The notes under the pieces: generated by a model | The model's database searches: none | What the model saw: the letters and a program-made list of their open reading frames with translations, nothing else | Told to the model about the DNA's origin: nothing | Shown here: piece by piece, positions 1 to 8,192 of the stretch | Layout of the letters: the number at the start of each line of letters is the position of its first letter | Numbering within the stretch: the stretch's first letter is position 1 | Translations under genes and position numbers: made by a program | Source of the DNA: CAWJPY01 sp963844865 | GTDB lineage: Bacteria; Acidobacteriota; Thermoanaerobaculia; Thermoanaerobaculales; Sulfomarinibacteraceae | Assembly: GCA_963844865.1 (NCBI GenBank) | Contig: CAWJPY010000005.1 | Coordinates: 62,001-126,000, forward strand | DNA: 64,000 nucleotides | Reading direction: 5' to 3'

Positions 1-1
1 G

Positions 2-1756
2 CGGGTGGCGCAGCGTCTGTACGAGAACGGCTACATCACCTACATGCGCACCGACTCCTCCTCCCTGTCCGGGGAGGCGGTCCGCGCCGCCCGGCGGCAG
101 GTGGCCGAGCTCTACGGCGAGTCCTTCCTGCCCGAGGCGCCCCGCGTCTATCGCTCGCGCTCCAAGGTGGCCCAGGAGGCCCACGAGGCCATCCGACCGG
201 CCGGAGAGACCTTCCGCACCCCGGCGAGCCTGAGGCCCGTCCTCTCCAGCGACGACTTCAGGCTCTACGAGCTGATCTGGATGCGCACCCTCGCCTCCCA
301 GATGCGCGACGCCACCGGCCTGCGCACCACCGCCCGCATCAGCGCCCCGGCCGGCGACCACGGGCGAGCCGTGTTCACCGCCTCCGGCAAGGTCTTCACC
401 TTCTCCGGCTTCCTGCGCGCCTATGTGGAGGGCTCCGACGACCCCGAGGCGGAGGTCGCCGACCAGGAGAAAGTGTTGCCTCCTCTCGCCGAGGGCCAGA
501 CACTGGAAGCCCTCCGCATCGACGCTGCCGGTCACACCACCCAACCTCCCGCCCGCTACACGGAGGCCAGCCTGGTCAAGGAGCTGGAGGCCCGTGGCAT
601 CGGCCGACCCTCCACCTACGCCACCATCATCCAGACCATCCAGGACCGCGGGTACGTCTGGCACAAGGGGCCGGCACTGGTGCCCACCTTCACCGCCCTC
701 GCCATGGTGCGCCTGCTGGAGCGTCAGCTCCCCGACCTGGTGGACTACGACTTCACCGCGCGCATGGAGGACGAGCTGGACACCATCGCCGAGGGTGATC
801 GCGAGCCGGGGCCCTGGTTGAACGACTTCTACTTCGGCGGCGGCAACGACACCGACCACGGAGCGCATCGGATCATGAGCGCCGGCCTGCGGGCGCTCAT
901 CACCCGGGCGAGCGAGGCGGTCGCGCCCCGCGAGGCATCCCGCATCGTGCTCGGGTTGAGCGAGGCAGGAGAGGAGGTTGCCGTCCGCATCGGCCGCTAC
1001 GGCAACTTCGTCCAGGTGGGAGAGTCCGACCGTCGGGCCACCGTCCCCGAGCGGATGCCCCCCGACGAGCTGACCCTGGCCCGCGCCCTCGACATGGTGG
1101 AGAAGGCGGAGGCGGGAGGCCAGCTCCTCGGCACCGATCCGGCGAGCGGCAAGCCGGTCACCCTCAAGGAGGGCCGGTACGGCCACTACGTCCAGCTCGG
1201 TGACGCCGGGGAGGAGGAAGGCAAGCCCAAGATGGCGAGCCTGTGGCCCGGGACCTCACCCGACGAGCTCACCCTCGAAGGTGCGCTGGAGCTCCTGTCC
1301 TATCCCCGTGAGCTGGGCGCCGATCCGGAGACCGGCGAGACCATCCTCGCCACCTACGGCCGATTCGGACCCTACCTGCGCCGTGGCGAGGACAACCGCA
1401 GCCTCCCCGACTACGAGAGCCTCCGCAGCATCACGCTCGAGAATGCGGCCGCCCTCTTCCGGCAGCCCAAAGGCTCGCGGAGAAGCGCACGTCCCAGTGT
1501 GCTGGCCGAGCTCGGCAGCCATCCCGAAAGCGGCGCCGAGGTCCAGGTGCTCAGCGGGCGCTACGGTCCCTACGTGAGCGACGGCACCATCAACGCGAGC
1601 CTGCCCAAGGGGGAGGATCCAGCCGCCATCACCATGGAGCGGGCGGTGGAGCTGCTGGCCGCACGCGCCGAGCGCATGCGCCAGCAGGGCAAGGATCCCG
1701 CCAAGAAGAGCCGCCGCGGGAGGCGATCCACCGGCAAGAGAACGAAGAAGAAGTAA
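2..1756 (+). CDS. topA: DNA topoisomerase I, C-terminal part (cut by window start)
   Basis: Last 584 residues of a type IA topoisomerase, the cytoplasmic enzyme that relaxes negatively supercoiled DNA by a 5'-phosphotyrosine strand passage. The frame is open to the window edge, so the Toprim domain and true start lie upstream. The active-site motif GYITYMRTDS is visible at once, with the catalytic Tyr at bases 41-43. HEAIRP and RGIGRPSTYA follow. The tail holds four topoisomerase C-terminal repeats, marked by GRYGNFV, GRYGHYV, GRFGPYL and GRYGPYV, then a Lys/Arg-rich end. No CxxC zinc fingers are present, so the DNA-binding tail is of the repeat type. It converges on rpmG. Confidence 0.96.
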   Translation, partial: RVAQRLYENGYITYMRTDSSSLSGEAVRAARRQVAELYGESFLPEAPRVYRSRSKVAQEAHEAIRPAGETFRTPASLRPVLSSDDFRLYELIWMRTLASQMRDATGLRTTARISAPAGDHGRAVFTASGKVFTFSGFLRAYVEGSDDPEAEVADQEKVLPPLAEGQTLEALRIDAAGHTTQPPARYTEASLVKELEARGIGRPSTYATIIQTIQDRGYVWHKGPALVPTFTALAMVRLLERQLPDLVDYDFTARMEDELDTIAEGDREPGPWLNDFYFGGGNDTDHGAHRIMSAGLRALITRASEAVAPREASRIVLGLSEAGEEVAVRIGRYGNFVQVGESDRRATVPERMPPDELTLARALDMVEKAEAGGQLLGTDPASGKPVTLKEGRYGHYVQLGDAGEEEGKPKMASLWPGTSPDELTLEGALELLSYPRELGADPETGETILATYGRFGPYLRRGEDNRSLPDYESLRSITLENAAALFRQPKGSRRSARPSVLAELGSHPESGAEVQVLSGRYGPYVSDGTINASLPKGEDPAAITMERAVELLAARAERMRQQGKDPAKKSRRGRRSTGKRTKKK

Positions 1757-1900
1757 GGCTCAGCCGGAACGTCCATCGCTTTCAGCGACACACACGTCTG
1801 CGGGACCACCCGCGCCCGCGTCCGACCGAACGCCCCGCGCATTTCGGTGTCATTCCGTTGGGCACCGTCACGCGGGGCGCAACGATGCTCAGCATGACAA

Positions 1901-1950
1901 GAGCCGCGACACGTGCGGCCGCGGCTCCGTCGCCCGGTCCAACGACCGGG
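1901..1950. terminator. Paired hairpins between convergent topA and rpmG
   Basis: Two stem-loops lie in the gap between the converging genes. An 8-bp stem has arms at 1901-1908 and 1920-1927 (GAGCCGCG and its complement). A 7-bp stem with a four-base loop has arms at 1933-1939 and 1944-1950 (CCCGGTC/GACCGGG), beginning 6 bases past the rpmG stop on the minus strand. Neither has a clear T-run, so termination is inferred from position and stability. The rest of 1757-1956 shows nothing else I can name. Confidence 0.45.
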
Positions 1951-1956
1951 ACCCGA

Positions 1957-2118
1957 TCAGCGGGACTCTTTGAACACCACGTGCTTGCGCACGACGGGAT
2001 CGTACTTCTTCAGCTCCAGACGCCCCGGAGTGTTCTGCTTGTTCTTCTTCACGTAGTAGATGTATGAGCTCTCGGTGCTCTTGAGCTTGACCTGGATGCG
2101 ATGTCCCTTGCCGGCCAT
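1957..2118 (-). CDS. rpmG: 50S ribosomal protein L33
   Basis: A 53-residue L33, a small protein of the large ribosomal subunit near the E site. It matches the family along its whole length (start MAGKGHRIQVKLKST, then YVKKNKQNTPGRLELKKYDP). The two CxxC pairs of zinc-binding L33 are replaced by Lys/Asn residues, so this is the zinc-independent form. The ATG at 2118 is chosen because GGGAGGT sits 5 bases upstream and the protein begins as the family does; an in-frame start further upstream would add 18 unrelated residues. It is a single-gene unit with its own strong promoter at 2143-2172. Confidence 0.97.
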   Translation of the reverse strand: MAGKGHRIQVKLKSTESSYIYYVKKNKQNTPGRLELKKYDPVVRKHVVFKESR

Positions 2119-2142
2119 AGCGACCTCCCATGTGCGCGCCGG

Positions 2143-2172
2143 ATGATATCCGCCACTGAGAGATGGTGTCAA
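2143..2172 (-). promoter_or_regulatory. Sigma70-type promoter of rpmG
   Basis: Reading the minus strand: TTGACA (2172-2167), an 18-base spacer, then TATCAT (2148-2143). Transcription would start near 2136, giving a leader of about 18 bases that holds the GGGAGGT ribosome-binding site. This is among the closest matches to the sigma70 consensus in the window. Confidence 0.7.
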
Positions 2173-2181
2173 ATGTCGCCG

Positions 2182-2832
2182 TCACGCGCGCCGGAGCACG
2201 CCTCGCACCACCTCCTCGACCTGGTCCTCCATGGAGATCCGGAACACGGCGAAGTCGGGGTCCTGGAGGTTGACGGCGAGGCTCCCCTGGGGGTGGGCCA
2301 CGGGATGGCAGGCGCCGGCCATCAGCTGTGCGAGGTGCAGGACACGCATCCCTTCGCCCGCATTCAGGGCACCGGATCGCTCCTCCATGGCCGCTCCCAA
2401 TGCCGCCATCCGGTCGCGCTGCCAGCGCTGGAAGCGGTAGGCCTCCATGATCTCCATGTTCTGCTCCATGACCACCGCCGCCAGGCTGAGCAGGCGGGTG
2501 AGGATGGGGCGCCCGGCGATGGTCGCCGCCACGAGGTGGGCCACCTGGCCGCGGTCCAGGGAGGACGACGCCTCCAGCCGCCCCTCGAGCTCGCCGTACC
2601 ATTCCTCGAGCTGGTCGTGCAGCAGTTGGAGGAAGAGCTCTTCCCTGGACCCGAAGTACATGGAGGCGATGCCGCGCTTGACCCCGGCCCGCTGGCCGAT
2701 GTTGTCCAGGGTCACCTCGACGTACGGCAGCTTGGAGAACGACCGGATCGCCTCCGCCAGAATGCGTCGCTTGCGTTCCTCCTTGGCGTGCCGGGCCCGT
2801 GCCTGGCGCTCCTTGTTGATCAGCTTGCCCAT
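2182..2832 (-). CDS. TetR family transcriptional regulator
   Basis: A 216-residue one-component regulator. An N-terminal helix-turn-helix (about residues 20-66: RRILAEAIRSFSK, then VTLDNIGQRAGVKRGIASMYFGSREEL) is the classic TetR DNA-binding domain. A helical ligand-binding C-terminal domain follows. The N-terminus is unusually basic (KERQARARHAKEERKRR). The start at 2832 has GAGGTGAG just upstream. No neighbouring gene points to a ligand. Because a FadR-like palindrome controls the EtfD-like gene at 14.8 kb, this TetR protein is one possible binder, but nothing in the sequence proves it. Confidence 0.9.
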   Translation of the reverse strand: MGKLINKERQARARHAKEERKRRILAEAIRSFSKLPYVEVTLDNIGQRAGVKRGIASMYFGSREELFLQLLHDQLEEWYGELEGRLEASSSLDRGQVAHLVAATIAGRPILTRLLSLAAVVMEQNMEIMEAYRFQRWQRDRMAALGAAMEERSGALNAGEGMRVLHLAQLMAGACHPVAHPQGSLAVNLQDPDFAVFRISMEDQVEEVVRGVLRRA

Positions 2833-2886
2833 CTCACCTCGCCGACGCCTCTCCCCTCCGCGGGGCGCGAGCCCGACCGCACCACG

Positions 2887-3438
2887 CTACCCAGGCGTGC
2901 CGGTCGGCGTCTCCATCGGCGCTTCCACGGGCGTCTCGGTGGGCCCCTGCTCCGGTTCGGCCTGGGCGCCTTCCACCTTGGTCCACTCGGTGGTGCGGCC
3001 GAACATCGGAATGCCCACGTACCCTCTCAGCTTGAGGACCTTGCCGTTGTCCGCGAGGCGCATCCTGGCCTTGTAGGTCTTGCCCTTGGCGGGGTCGTAC
3101 ACCGTCCCGCCGCCCCACTCGTCATCGCCCTTGTAGGTGAAGTCCTTGACGATCTCCAGGCCCATCACGGGCCGACTGCGCAGCGCTGGATCGGGGTTTT
3201 CGCGGTCCAGCTTCTGCTGGCCCGCGTCCTGGTCGCCGGGGGGATAGACGGGCTCGGCCAGCCAGATGATCTTGCCAAAGTACTTCCCGTCTTCCTGGTA
3301 GATCTTCACATGCGCCTGACCGCCCTCATCCTTGGGACTGGTCGCCCAGACCCCGAGGACGGCGTCACCATCGGCGGCGAACCCGATCCCTGTGAGAGCG
3401 AACATCAACACCAACGCCAACCTGCCTGCACGCACCAT
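2887..3438 (-). CDS. DUF2147 family exported protein
   Basis: A 183-residue secreted or periplasmic protein. An N-terminal signal peptide (VRAGRLALVLMFALTGIGFA) is followed by a DUF2147 domain: GVWATSPKDEG, KIYQEDGKYFGKIIWL, the long D/P-rich loop, DDEWGGGTVYDP, TYKARMRL and KLRGYVGIPMFGRTTEW. DUF2147 folds as a small beta-barrel of unknown function. A Pro/Thr/Glu-rich tail (about residues 160-183) is not part of the domain. The start at 3438 has AAAGGAGG upstream. A likely promoter is TTGGTG-17-TATGAT at 3501-3473. Confidence 0.85.
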   Translation of the reverse strand: MVRAGRLALVLMFALTGIGFAADGDAVLGVWATSPKDEGGQAHVKIYQEDGKYFGKIIWLAEPVYPPGDQDAGQQKLDRENPDPALRSRPVMGLEIVKDFTYKGDDEWGGGTVYDPAKGKTYKARMRLADNGKVLKLRGYVGIPMFGRTTEWTKVEGAQAEPEQGPTETPVEAPMETPTGTPG

Positions 3439-3472
3439 GGGTTCCCTCCTTTGCGAGTATCGCGCGGCGAAT

Positions 3473-3501
3473 ATCATACTCCCTCCCTCCATCGCCACCA
3501 A
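3473..3501 (-). promoter_or_regulatory. Probable promoter of the DUF2147 gene
   Basis: On the minus strand TTGGTG (3501-3496) and TATGAT (3478-3473) are 17 bases apart. The transcript would carry an AAAGGAGG ribosome-binding site before the ATG at 3438. Confidence 0.5.
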
Positions 3502-3547
3502 CCGACCCGGCGACGCCTGGTGCGCCGCCGGGGTGGACAGCATCGGC

Positions 3548-3553
3548 TATCCT
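3548..3553 (+). promoter_or_regulatory. -10 element of a putative leaderless ABC-F transcript
   Basis: TATCCT, then 8 bases, then the ATG at 3562. There is no Shine-Dalgarno sequence, so the mRNA probably begins at or next to the start codon. Confidence 0.4.
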
Positions 3554-3561
3554 GATGCGCG

Positions 3562-5486
3562 ATGATCGCCGCGAGCGACCTGGCCAAGGCGTACGGCGCC
3601 CAGACCCTCTTCGAGGACGTGACCTTCCAGCTCAACGCGGGATGTCGCTACGGGCTCGTGGGGTCCAACGGCTCCGGCAAGACCACCCTGCTGCGCATCC
3701 TCGCTGGCCAGGAGGAGGCCTCCGCGGGCGCCGTGGCGCGGCCCAAGCGCCTGCGGCTCGGGGTGCTCGAACAGGACCAGTTCCAGCACGACGAGATGCC
3801 CATCATCGACGTGGTCATGATGGGGCACCGGGAGCTGTGGGCCGCCATGCGCGCCAAGGACGAGCTCCTCAGCGAGGCCGACCGTAGCTTCGACGCGGAC
3901 CGCTACGCCGAGCTGGAGGACGTCATCGTCAGCCAGGACGGCTACGCCTTCGAGGCACGGGCCGGCGGAGATCCTCGAAGGGCTGGGCATCCCCACAGAG
4001 GTCCACCACCAGCCCCTGGCCACTCTCTCCGGCGGTTTCAAGCTGCGGGTGCTCTTGGCCAGGGTGCTGGCCGGCCGCCCGCAGCTCCTGCTCCTGGACG
4101 AGCCCACCAACCACCTGGACATCGTCTCCATCCGCTGGCTGGAGAAGTTCCTGGCCGGCCTTCGCCGGCTGCGCAGTGGTGATCTCCCACGACCACCGCT
4201 TCCTCGACAACGTGGCCACCCACATCCTCGACATGGACTACGAGACGGTCACCCTGTACACCGGCAACTACAGCCGGTTCCTGCGGGCGAAGCGCGACGA
4301 GCGCGAGCGGCGGGAGGCGGAGATCGCGAAGAGGGAGCAGAAGATCGCCGACCACCAGGCGTTCGTCGGACCGCTTCCGCGCCAAGGCCACCAAGGCCCG
4401 CCAGGCCCAGAGCAAGCTCAAGCTCATCGAGAAGACCGCCGAGATCGGAGCCGCTGCCGGCCAAGTCTCCCGCGCGCTACCCGACCTTCCGCTTCCGGCA
4501 GCGTCGGCCCAGCGGCAAGGACGTGCTCGAGCTCGAGGACATCTCCAAGAGCTTCGGCGACAAGAAGGTGCTGGACGGGGGTCTCGCTCGTGGTCCGCCG
4601 GGGCGACCGGCTCGCCGATCATCGGTCCCAACGGCATCGGCAAGTCGACGCTGCTGAAGATCGCGGTCGGGCGAGCTGACGGCCGACGCGGGCAAGGTCC
4701 GAGTGGGGACACGAGGCCGCGCCCGGGTACTTCGCCCAGGACCATCGCGACCAGCTCGGCGCCAGCGAGGGCACGGTGGAGAGCTGGCTCAGCTCCGCCT
4801 GCCCCGGGGAGGGCATCGGCCCGGTGCGGGCCCGCCTCAGCCGGGTCCTGTTCGAGGGCAGCGACGTGGAGAAGAAGGTCTCGAGCCTGTCCGGAGGTGA
4901 GGCGGCACGCCTGGTGTTCGCCCGTCTCACCGCCGAGCAGCCCAATGTCCTGGTCCTCGACGAGCCCACCAATCACCTCGACCTCGAGGCCATCGAGGCC
5001 CTCGTGGAGGGGCTCCGCACCTTCGACGGCACCCTGCTGCTGGTGTCCCACGACCGTTGGTTCGTGTCCCGCCTGGCCACCCGCATCCTCGAGCTCACCC
5101 CCACCGGGATGACCGACTACCCCGGAACCTACGAGGAGTACGTGGCCGCGTGCGGCGACGACCACCTGGACGCCGACGCCGCCGTCCTCCGCCAGCGCCG
5201 TCCCAAGGGGGCGCGGGGGACGTCGTCGCAGGCGAAATCCGAGCCGGCGGGAGCACCGACACCATCCCGTGACCTGGAGCGACGCCGGGAGGCCGTCACC
5301 ACCGACATCGAGGGTGTGGAGAACCGCATCGCGGACATCGACCGCCGTTTCTGCGAGCCCGGGTTCTTCGACTCCACCACGCTCGAGGAGATCCGCGACC
5401 TCGAGGAGGAGCGACGGCGTCTCCAGGAGCGGGTGGAGGCGCTGATGAGCGAGTGGGAGCGGCTGGAGGCCGAGCTCGGCGCCTGA
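3562..5486 (+). pseudogene. ABC-F family ATPase (Uup/YdiF-like), split by eight +1 shifts
   Basis: ABC-F proteins are soluble double ATPases that act on the ribosome. All parts of a full-length protein are present but spread over three frames. The first cassette has GSNGSGKTTL (Walker A), LSGGFKLRV (signature) and LLLLDEPTNHLD (Walker B), then ISHDHRFLDNV. The linker is Arg/Lys-rich. The second cassette has GPNGIGKSTL, LSGGEAARL and VLDEPTNHLD, and a C-terminal coiled coil ends at 5486. Removing one base near each of 3964, 4160, 4368, 4447, 4579, 4617, 4670 and 4707 restores one continuous frame with normal family sequence on both sides. All eight are extra bases, nearly all in G or C runs. 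This looks like consensus error in a bad stretch more than decay, but true inactivation cannot be excluded. Confidence 0.85.
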
Positions 5487-5488
5487 TC

Positions 5489-5580
5489 ATTGGCTTCTGG
5501 AGCACCAAAGGGGGTGCCAGGCGCTGGCTTTGACGTCGCGAGGCGCATCGACGCGGTGCCTGGCAGCGTCTCTGGCCAAT
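5489..5580 (+). repeat. Dispersed palindromic repeat, copy A
   Basis: A 92-base intergenic element bounded by ATTGGC and GCCAAT. It contains GGTGCCAGGC and GGTGCCTGGC cores around the block GCTTTGACGTCGCGA. The complement of copy B (9241-9345) and the forward strand of copy C (12621-12735) share these blocks. The element contains no ORF of its own. Confidence 0.75.
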
Positions 5581-5739
5581 CTCGAGCGAGACCTTTCGCG
5601 ACGCGCCATTCTGTCGGTGCGTTCCCCGCGGTTGCCACCGCTGACACTTTCCCGACCGGGAGCCACACAAGATCGGACCGCGCAGCCTTGGAAAAGGGTC
5701 ACCAGTGGCACGCCCGAGGGACGAGCTGTGCTCTGGTAG

Positions 5740-5804
5740 TCCGCTGTTCCCCGCGAATGGGGCGCTGTGCGCCGCCGCTGGTCACGGGCGCGGGGAACAG
5801 CGGA
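5740..5804. terminator. Long stem-loop between convergent ABC-F and rsmB
   Basis: A perfect 16-bp inverted repeat (5740-5755, CCGCTGTTCCCCGCG with a preceding T; 5789-5804 complementary) encloses 33 bases, which themselves contain a GGCGC/GCGCC hairpin at 5761-5773. It sits 10 bases past the rsmB stop. Position suggests a two-way terminator. No T-run is present. The remainder of 5581-5739 shows nothing recognisable. Confidence 0.5.
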
Positions 5805-5813
5805 TATCGGTGC

Positions 5814-7076
5814 TCAAGAGGTCCTGCGAACCGCGTGCATCGTGAAGCCGTCACCGTCGGCGCCGGGCAGGATGCGGACGCCCGCTCCGGCGGCCCGCCA
5901 CGGCGTGCCGGATGGAAGCCGTCCTCCGATGTCCACCGGAGCGAACCCCGGTGGCAGCGGTTCGAAGAGCGCCTCGTTCTCCTCCGGCTCCACCGAACAG
6001 GTCGCGTAGACGAGCACTCCGTCTGGAGCCACCAGGCGCAGACCCGCAGCCAGCAGCCGCCGCTGCAGAACCGCGCGTTCGGAGATCGCCTCCTCGGAGA
6101 GCCGCCACCTCAGCTCCGGGTGGCGGCGCAGGGTTCCGGTGCCGCTGCAGGGGGCATCCAGCACGACCACTTGGAAGCGGGATGGCGGGACGGGCGGTGC
6201 AGTCGCGTCTGCGCAGCTCGTCCGGCAGCCACCGCCGAGACGCCCGAAGAGCTCCTGCATGAGGCGGGTGCGCCGCAGGTGGAGATCCAGGGCCAGAGCC
6301 CGGCCCCACTGTCCCCGCTTGAGGAGGAGCCCCATCTTGCCTCCCGGGGCCGCGCACAGCTCCACCACGTCATCTCCGGCGGCAGCGAGGGCCAGCACGA
6401 CGTGGGCCACGAGCTGTGAGGTCGGGTCCTGGACGTAGGCCCTCCCCTGCTCCACCACCGCCAGCAACGGCCGAACCTCGTCACGCGTGCGCCAGGCGCC
6501 CCCACACCAGGGGTGGGGTTCGAGGGCGACGCCCCCCGCGCACAGCTCGCGGCGGACGCCCTCGTCCAGGAACCACGCCCACACCGGCGCCGGCTCCTGG
6601 TCTGCCGTCATGGCTGCGACGGCTGCGGCCTCCCCGAAGGCCTCCCGCCACCGCTCGTACAGCCAGCGGGGATGGGAGAGACGCAGGTCGGGGGAGACGT
6701 CGGCCAGGTCGGCCGTCCACCCCGGTATGGCCCGTCGGAGCACGGCGTTGACCAGCCCGGCGGCCGAGCTCCGACCCAGCCGCCGGACCAGGTGCACTGC
6801 GGCGTCCACGGCCACGGCCGGCGGCACGCCGAGCAGGACGGCCTCGAAGAGACCGACCCTCAGGGTGATCCGCACCTCGCGGTCCAGGCGCTCCCACGGT
6901 ATGCGGCACCGTCGTTCGAGCACTGCGTCCAGGGCCCGCTGCCAGCGTAGGACCCCCAGCACCCGGGTCCGGACGCCGGGAGCCCCACCTCCCGCCAGGA
7001 GTCGTGACGCGTAGCCTCCGCCGGCGATCCTCAGGAGGAGGCGGGCGGCGCGGAGCCGGTCAGCCGAACTGCTCAC
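5814..7076 (-). CDS. rsmB: 16S rRNA (cytosine-967 C5)-methyltransferase RsmB
   Basis: A 420-residue SAM-dependent rRNA methyltransferase of the RsmB/NOL1/NOP2 family. An N-terminal NusB-like RNA-binding domain spans about residues 1-130. The Rossmann methyltransferase domain carries the SAM loop ELCAAPGGK (239-247), DAPCSGTGTLRRHPE with Cys310, and YATCSVEPEENE with catalytic Cys360, the two-cysteine arrangement of m5C enzymes. Its start overlaps the end of fmt by 17 bases, so the two are co-transcribed in the common fmt-rsmB order. Slightly shorter than the E. coli enzyme (429 aa). Confidence 0.95.
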   Translation of the reverse strand: MSSSADRLRAARLLLRIAGGGYASRLLAGGGAPGVRTRVLGVLRWQRALDAVLERRCRIPWERLDREVRITLRVGLFEAVLLGVPPAVAVDAAVHLVRRLGRSSAAGLVNAVLRRAIPGWTADLADVSPDLRLSHPRWLYERWREAFGEAAAVAAMTADQEPAPVWAWFLDEGVRRELCAGGVALEPHPWCGGAWRTRDEVRPLLAVVEQGRAYVQDPTSQLVAHVVLALAAAGDDVVELCAAPGGKMGLLLKRGQWGRALALDLHLRRTRLMQELFGRLGGGCRTSCADATAPPVPPSRFQVVVLDAPCSGTGTLRRHPELRWRLSEEAISERAVLQRRLLAAGLRLVAPDGVLVYATCSVEPEENEALFEPLPPGFAPVDIGGRLPSGTPWRAAGAGVRILPGADGDGFTMHAVRRTS

Positions 7077-7998
7077 CGCGGCTGACCCGCTCGCCGATGA
7101 GGAAGGCGTCGGCGGGCAGGCGGCGTCGACCCTCGCGCTGCACCTCGGTGATGCGCACCGCGGAGCCGCGGCCGCAGCGAACCACGATCCCCGCCGTCTC
7201 CACGCCGATGACCGTCCCGGGCTGTTCGTCGCCCGGCGGCGGAGGGTGGACCTCCGTCAGGCCGAGGATCTTCAGCCGTCCGCCCCGGAACTTGGTGTAG
7301 AGACCAGGCCAGGGCGTGAAGCCCCGCAGTCGGTTGACGAGCTGGCGGGAGGGCATCGACCAGTCCACCTTGGCGAAGTTGCGGCGCAACATGGGCGTGA
7401 CGTTGCCGCCGTCCGGGGGCTGGGGGCGGGGGACGATGTCACCCCGCTCGAGGCCGGCGAGGGTCTCCAGGACGAGCTCGGCGCCGATCCCCGCGAGGCG
7501 GGGGGCGAGGGTCTCGGCCGTGTCCTTGGGATCGATCTGCACCCGCCGTTGGAGCAGGATGGGGCCCGTGTCCATGCCCTCGTCGAGCTGCATCGTCGTG
7601 ACGCCCGTGGTCCGGTCCCCACAGACCAGCGCCCACTGGATGGGGGACGGACCCCGGTGCCGGGGCAACAGGCTGGGGTGGAGATTGACGAAGCCAAGGC
7701 GCGGCAGGCCCAGGAGCTCGGGTGGGATGAGCTTGCCGTAGGCGACCACGACCGCCACGTCCGGGCCGGCCCCACGGAGCTCCTCCTCCACCACCAGGGC
7801 CTTGAGGGTCGGCGCCTGCAGCACCTCGATGCCGCGGGCGCGGGCCGCCTCGACCACCGGCGGCGAGGTCGGCACCTGGCGCCGCCCGACCGGTTTGTCG
7901 GGCTTTGAGACCACCAGCGCCACCTCGTGCGGGCTGTCGATGAGTCGCCGCAACGTCGGGACCGCGAAGTCCGGCGTGCCGAAGAAGACCACCTTCAC
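7060..7998 (-). CDS. fmt: Methionyl-tRNA formyltransferase
   Basis: A 312-residue enzyme that formylates initiator Met-tRNA using 10-formyl-tetrahydrofolate. The N-terminal formyltransferase fold starts directly with VKVVFFGTPDFAVPTL. The active-site trio is in place: Asn105 and His107 in NLHPSLLPRHRG, and Asp143 in LDEGMDTGPIL. The C-terminal OB-fold domain (FTPWPGLYTKF to the end) binds the tRNA. The start codon is GTG at 7998. There is no ribosome-binding site; TACACT lies 7 bases upstream, so the transcript is likely leaderless. First gene of fmt-rsmB. Confidence 0.96.
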   Translation of the reverse strand: MKVVFFGTPDFAVPTLRRLIDSPHEVALVVSKPDKPVGRRQVPTSPPVVEAARARGIEVLQAPTLKALVVEEELRGAGPDVAVVVAYGKLIPPELLGLPRLGFVNLHPSLLPRHRGPSPIQWALVCGDRTTGVTTMQLDEGMDTGPILLQRRVQIDPKDTAETLAPRLAGIGAELVLETLAGLERGDIVPRPQPPDGGNVTPMLRRNFAKVDWSMPSRQLVNRLRGFTPWPGLYTKFRGGRLKILGLTEVHPPPPGDEQPGTVIGVETAGIVVRCGRGSAVRITEVQREGRRRLPADAFLIGERVSRGEQFG

Positions 7999-8005
7999 GG
8001 AGCGG

Positions 8006-8011
8006 AGTGTA
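8006..8011 (-). promoter_or_regulatory. -10 element of putative leaderless fmt transcript
   Basis: Minus strand TACACT, 7 bases, then the GTG start at 7998. The same TACACT-7-GTG arrangement precedes alr (37700-37705). Confidence 0.5.
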
Positions 8012-8152
8012 CACCAGGAAACGAGACCGGCTCGCGGCGCCAGTGTCCAGAATCTTTACATGAACACGCCGACCCACCACCCTCCTCCCAACCATGACCA
8101 CATAACATGCTCTTTTTCTGGTTACTTGCCACGAACCTCGCGAAGCGACGTG

Positions 8153-8168
8153 TTGGCACGATTCCTGC
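8153..8168 (+). promoter_or_regulatory. Sigma54-type -24/-12 promoter
   Basis: TTGGCACG-ATTC-CTGC. The invariant GG (8155-8156) and GC (8167-8168) have the exact spacing of sigma54 promoters (TGGCACG-N4-TTGC), with a single departure, C for the first T of TTGC. It faces the REC-ECF fusion gene, and the ribosome-binding site GGGAGG at 8182-8187 follows directly. A sigma54 activator site was not found in the 150 bases upstream. Confidence 0.45.
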
Positions 8169-8192
8169 GTCACTCGACCGTGGGAGGCCACG

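Noticed and set aside
2101..3555. A 484-codon open frame on the plus strand opposite TetR and DUF2147
   Set aside because: Both minus-strand genes have family motifs and ribosome-binding sites; the antisense frame has neither.
3562..5486. Programmed frameshifting in the ABC-F gene
   Set aside because: Eight separate shifts, all in the same direction and without slippery heptamers or stimulatory structures, cannot be a working recoding scheme.
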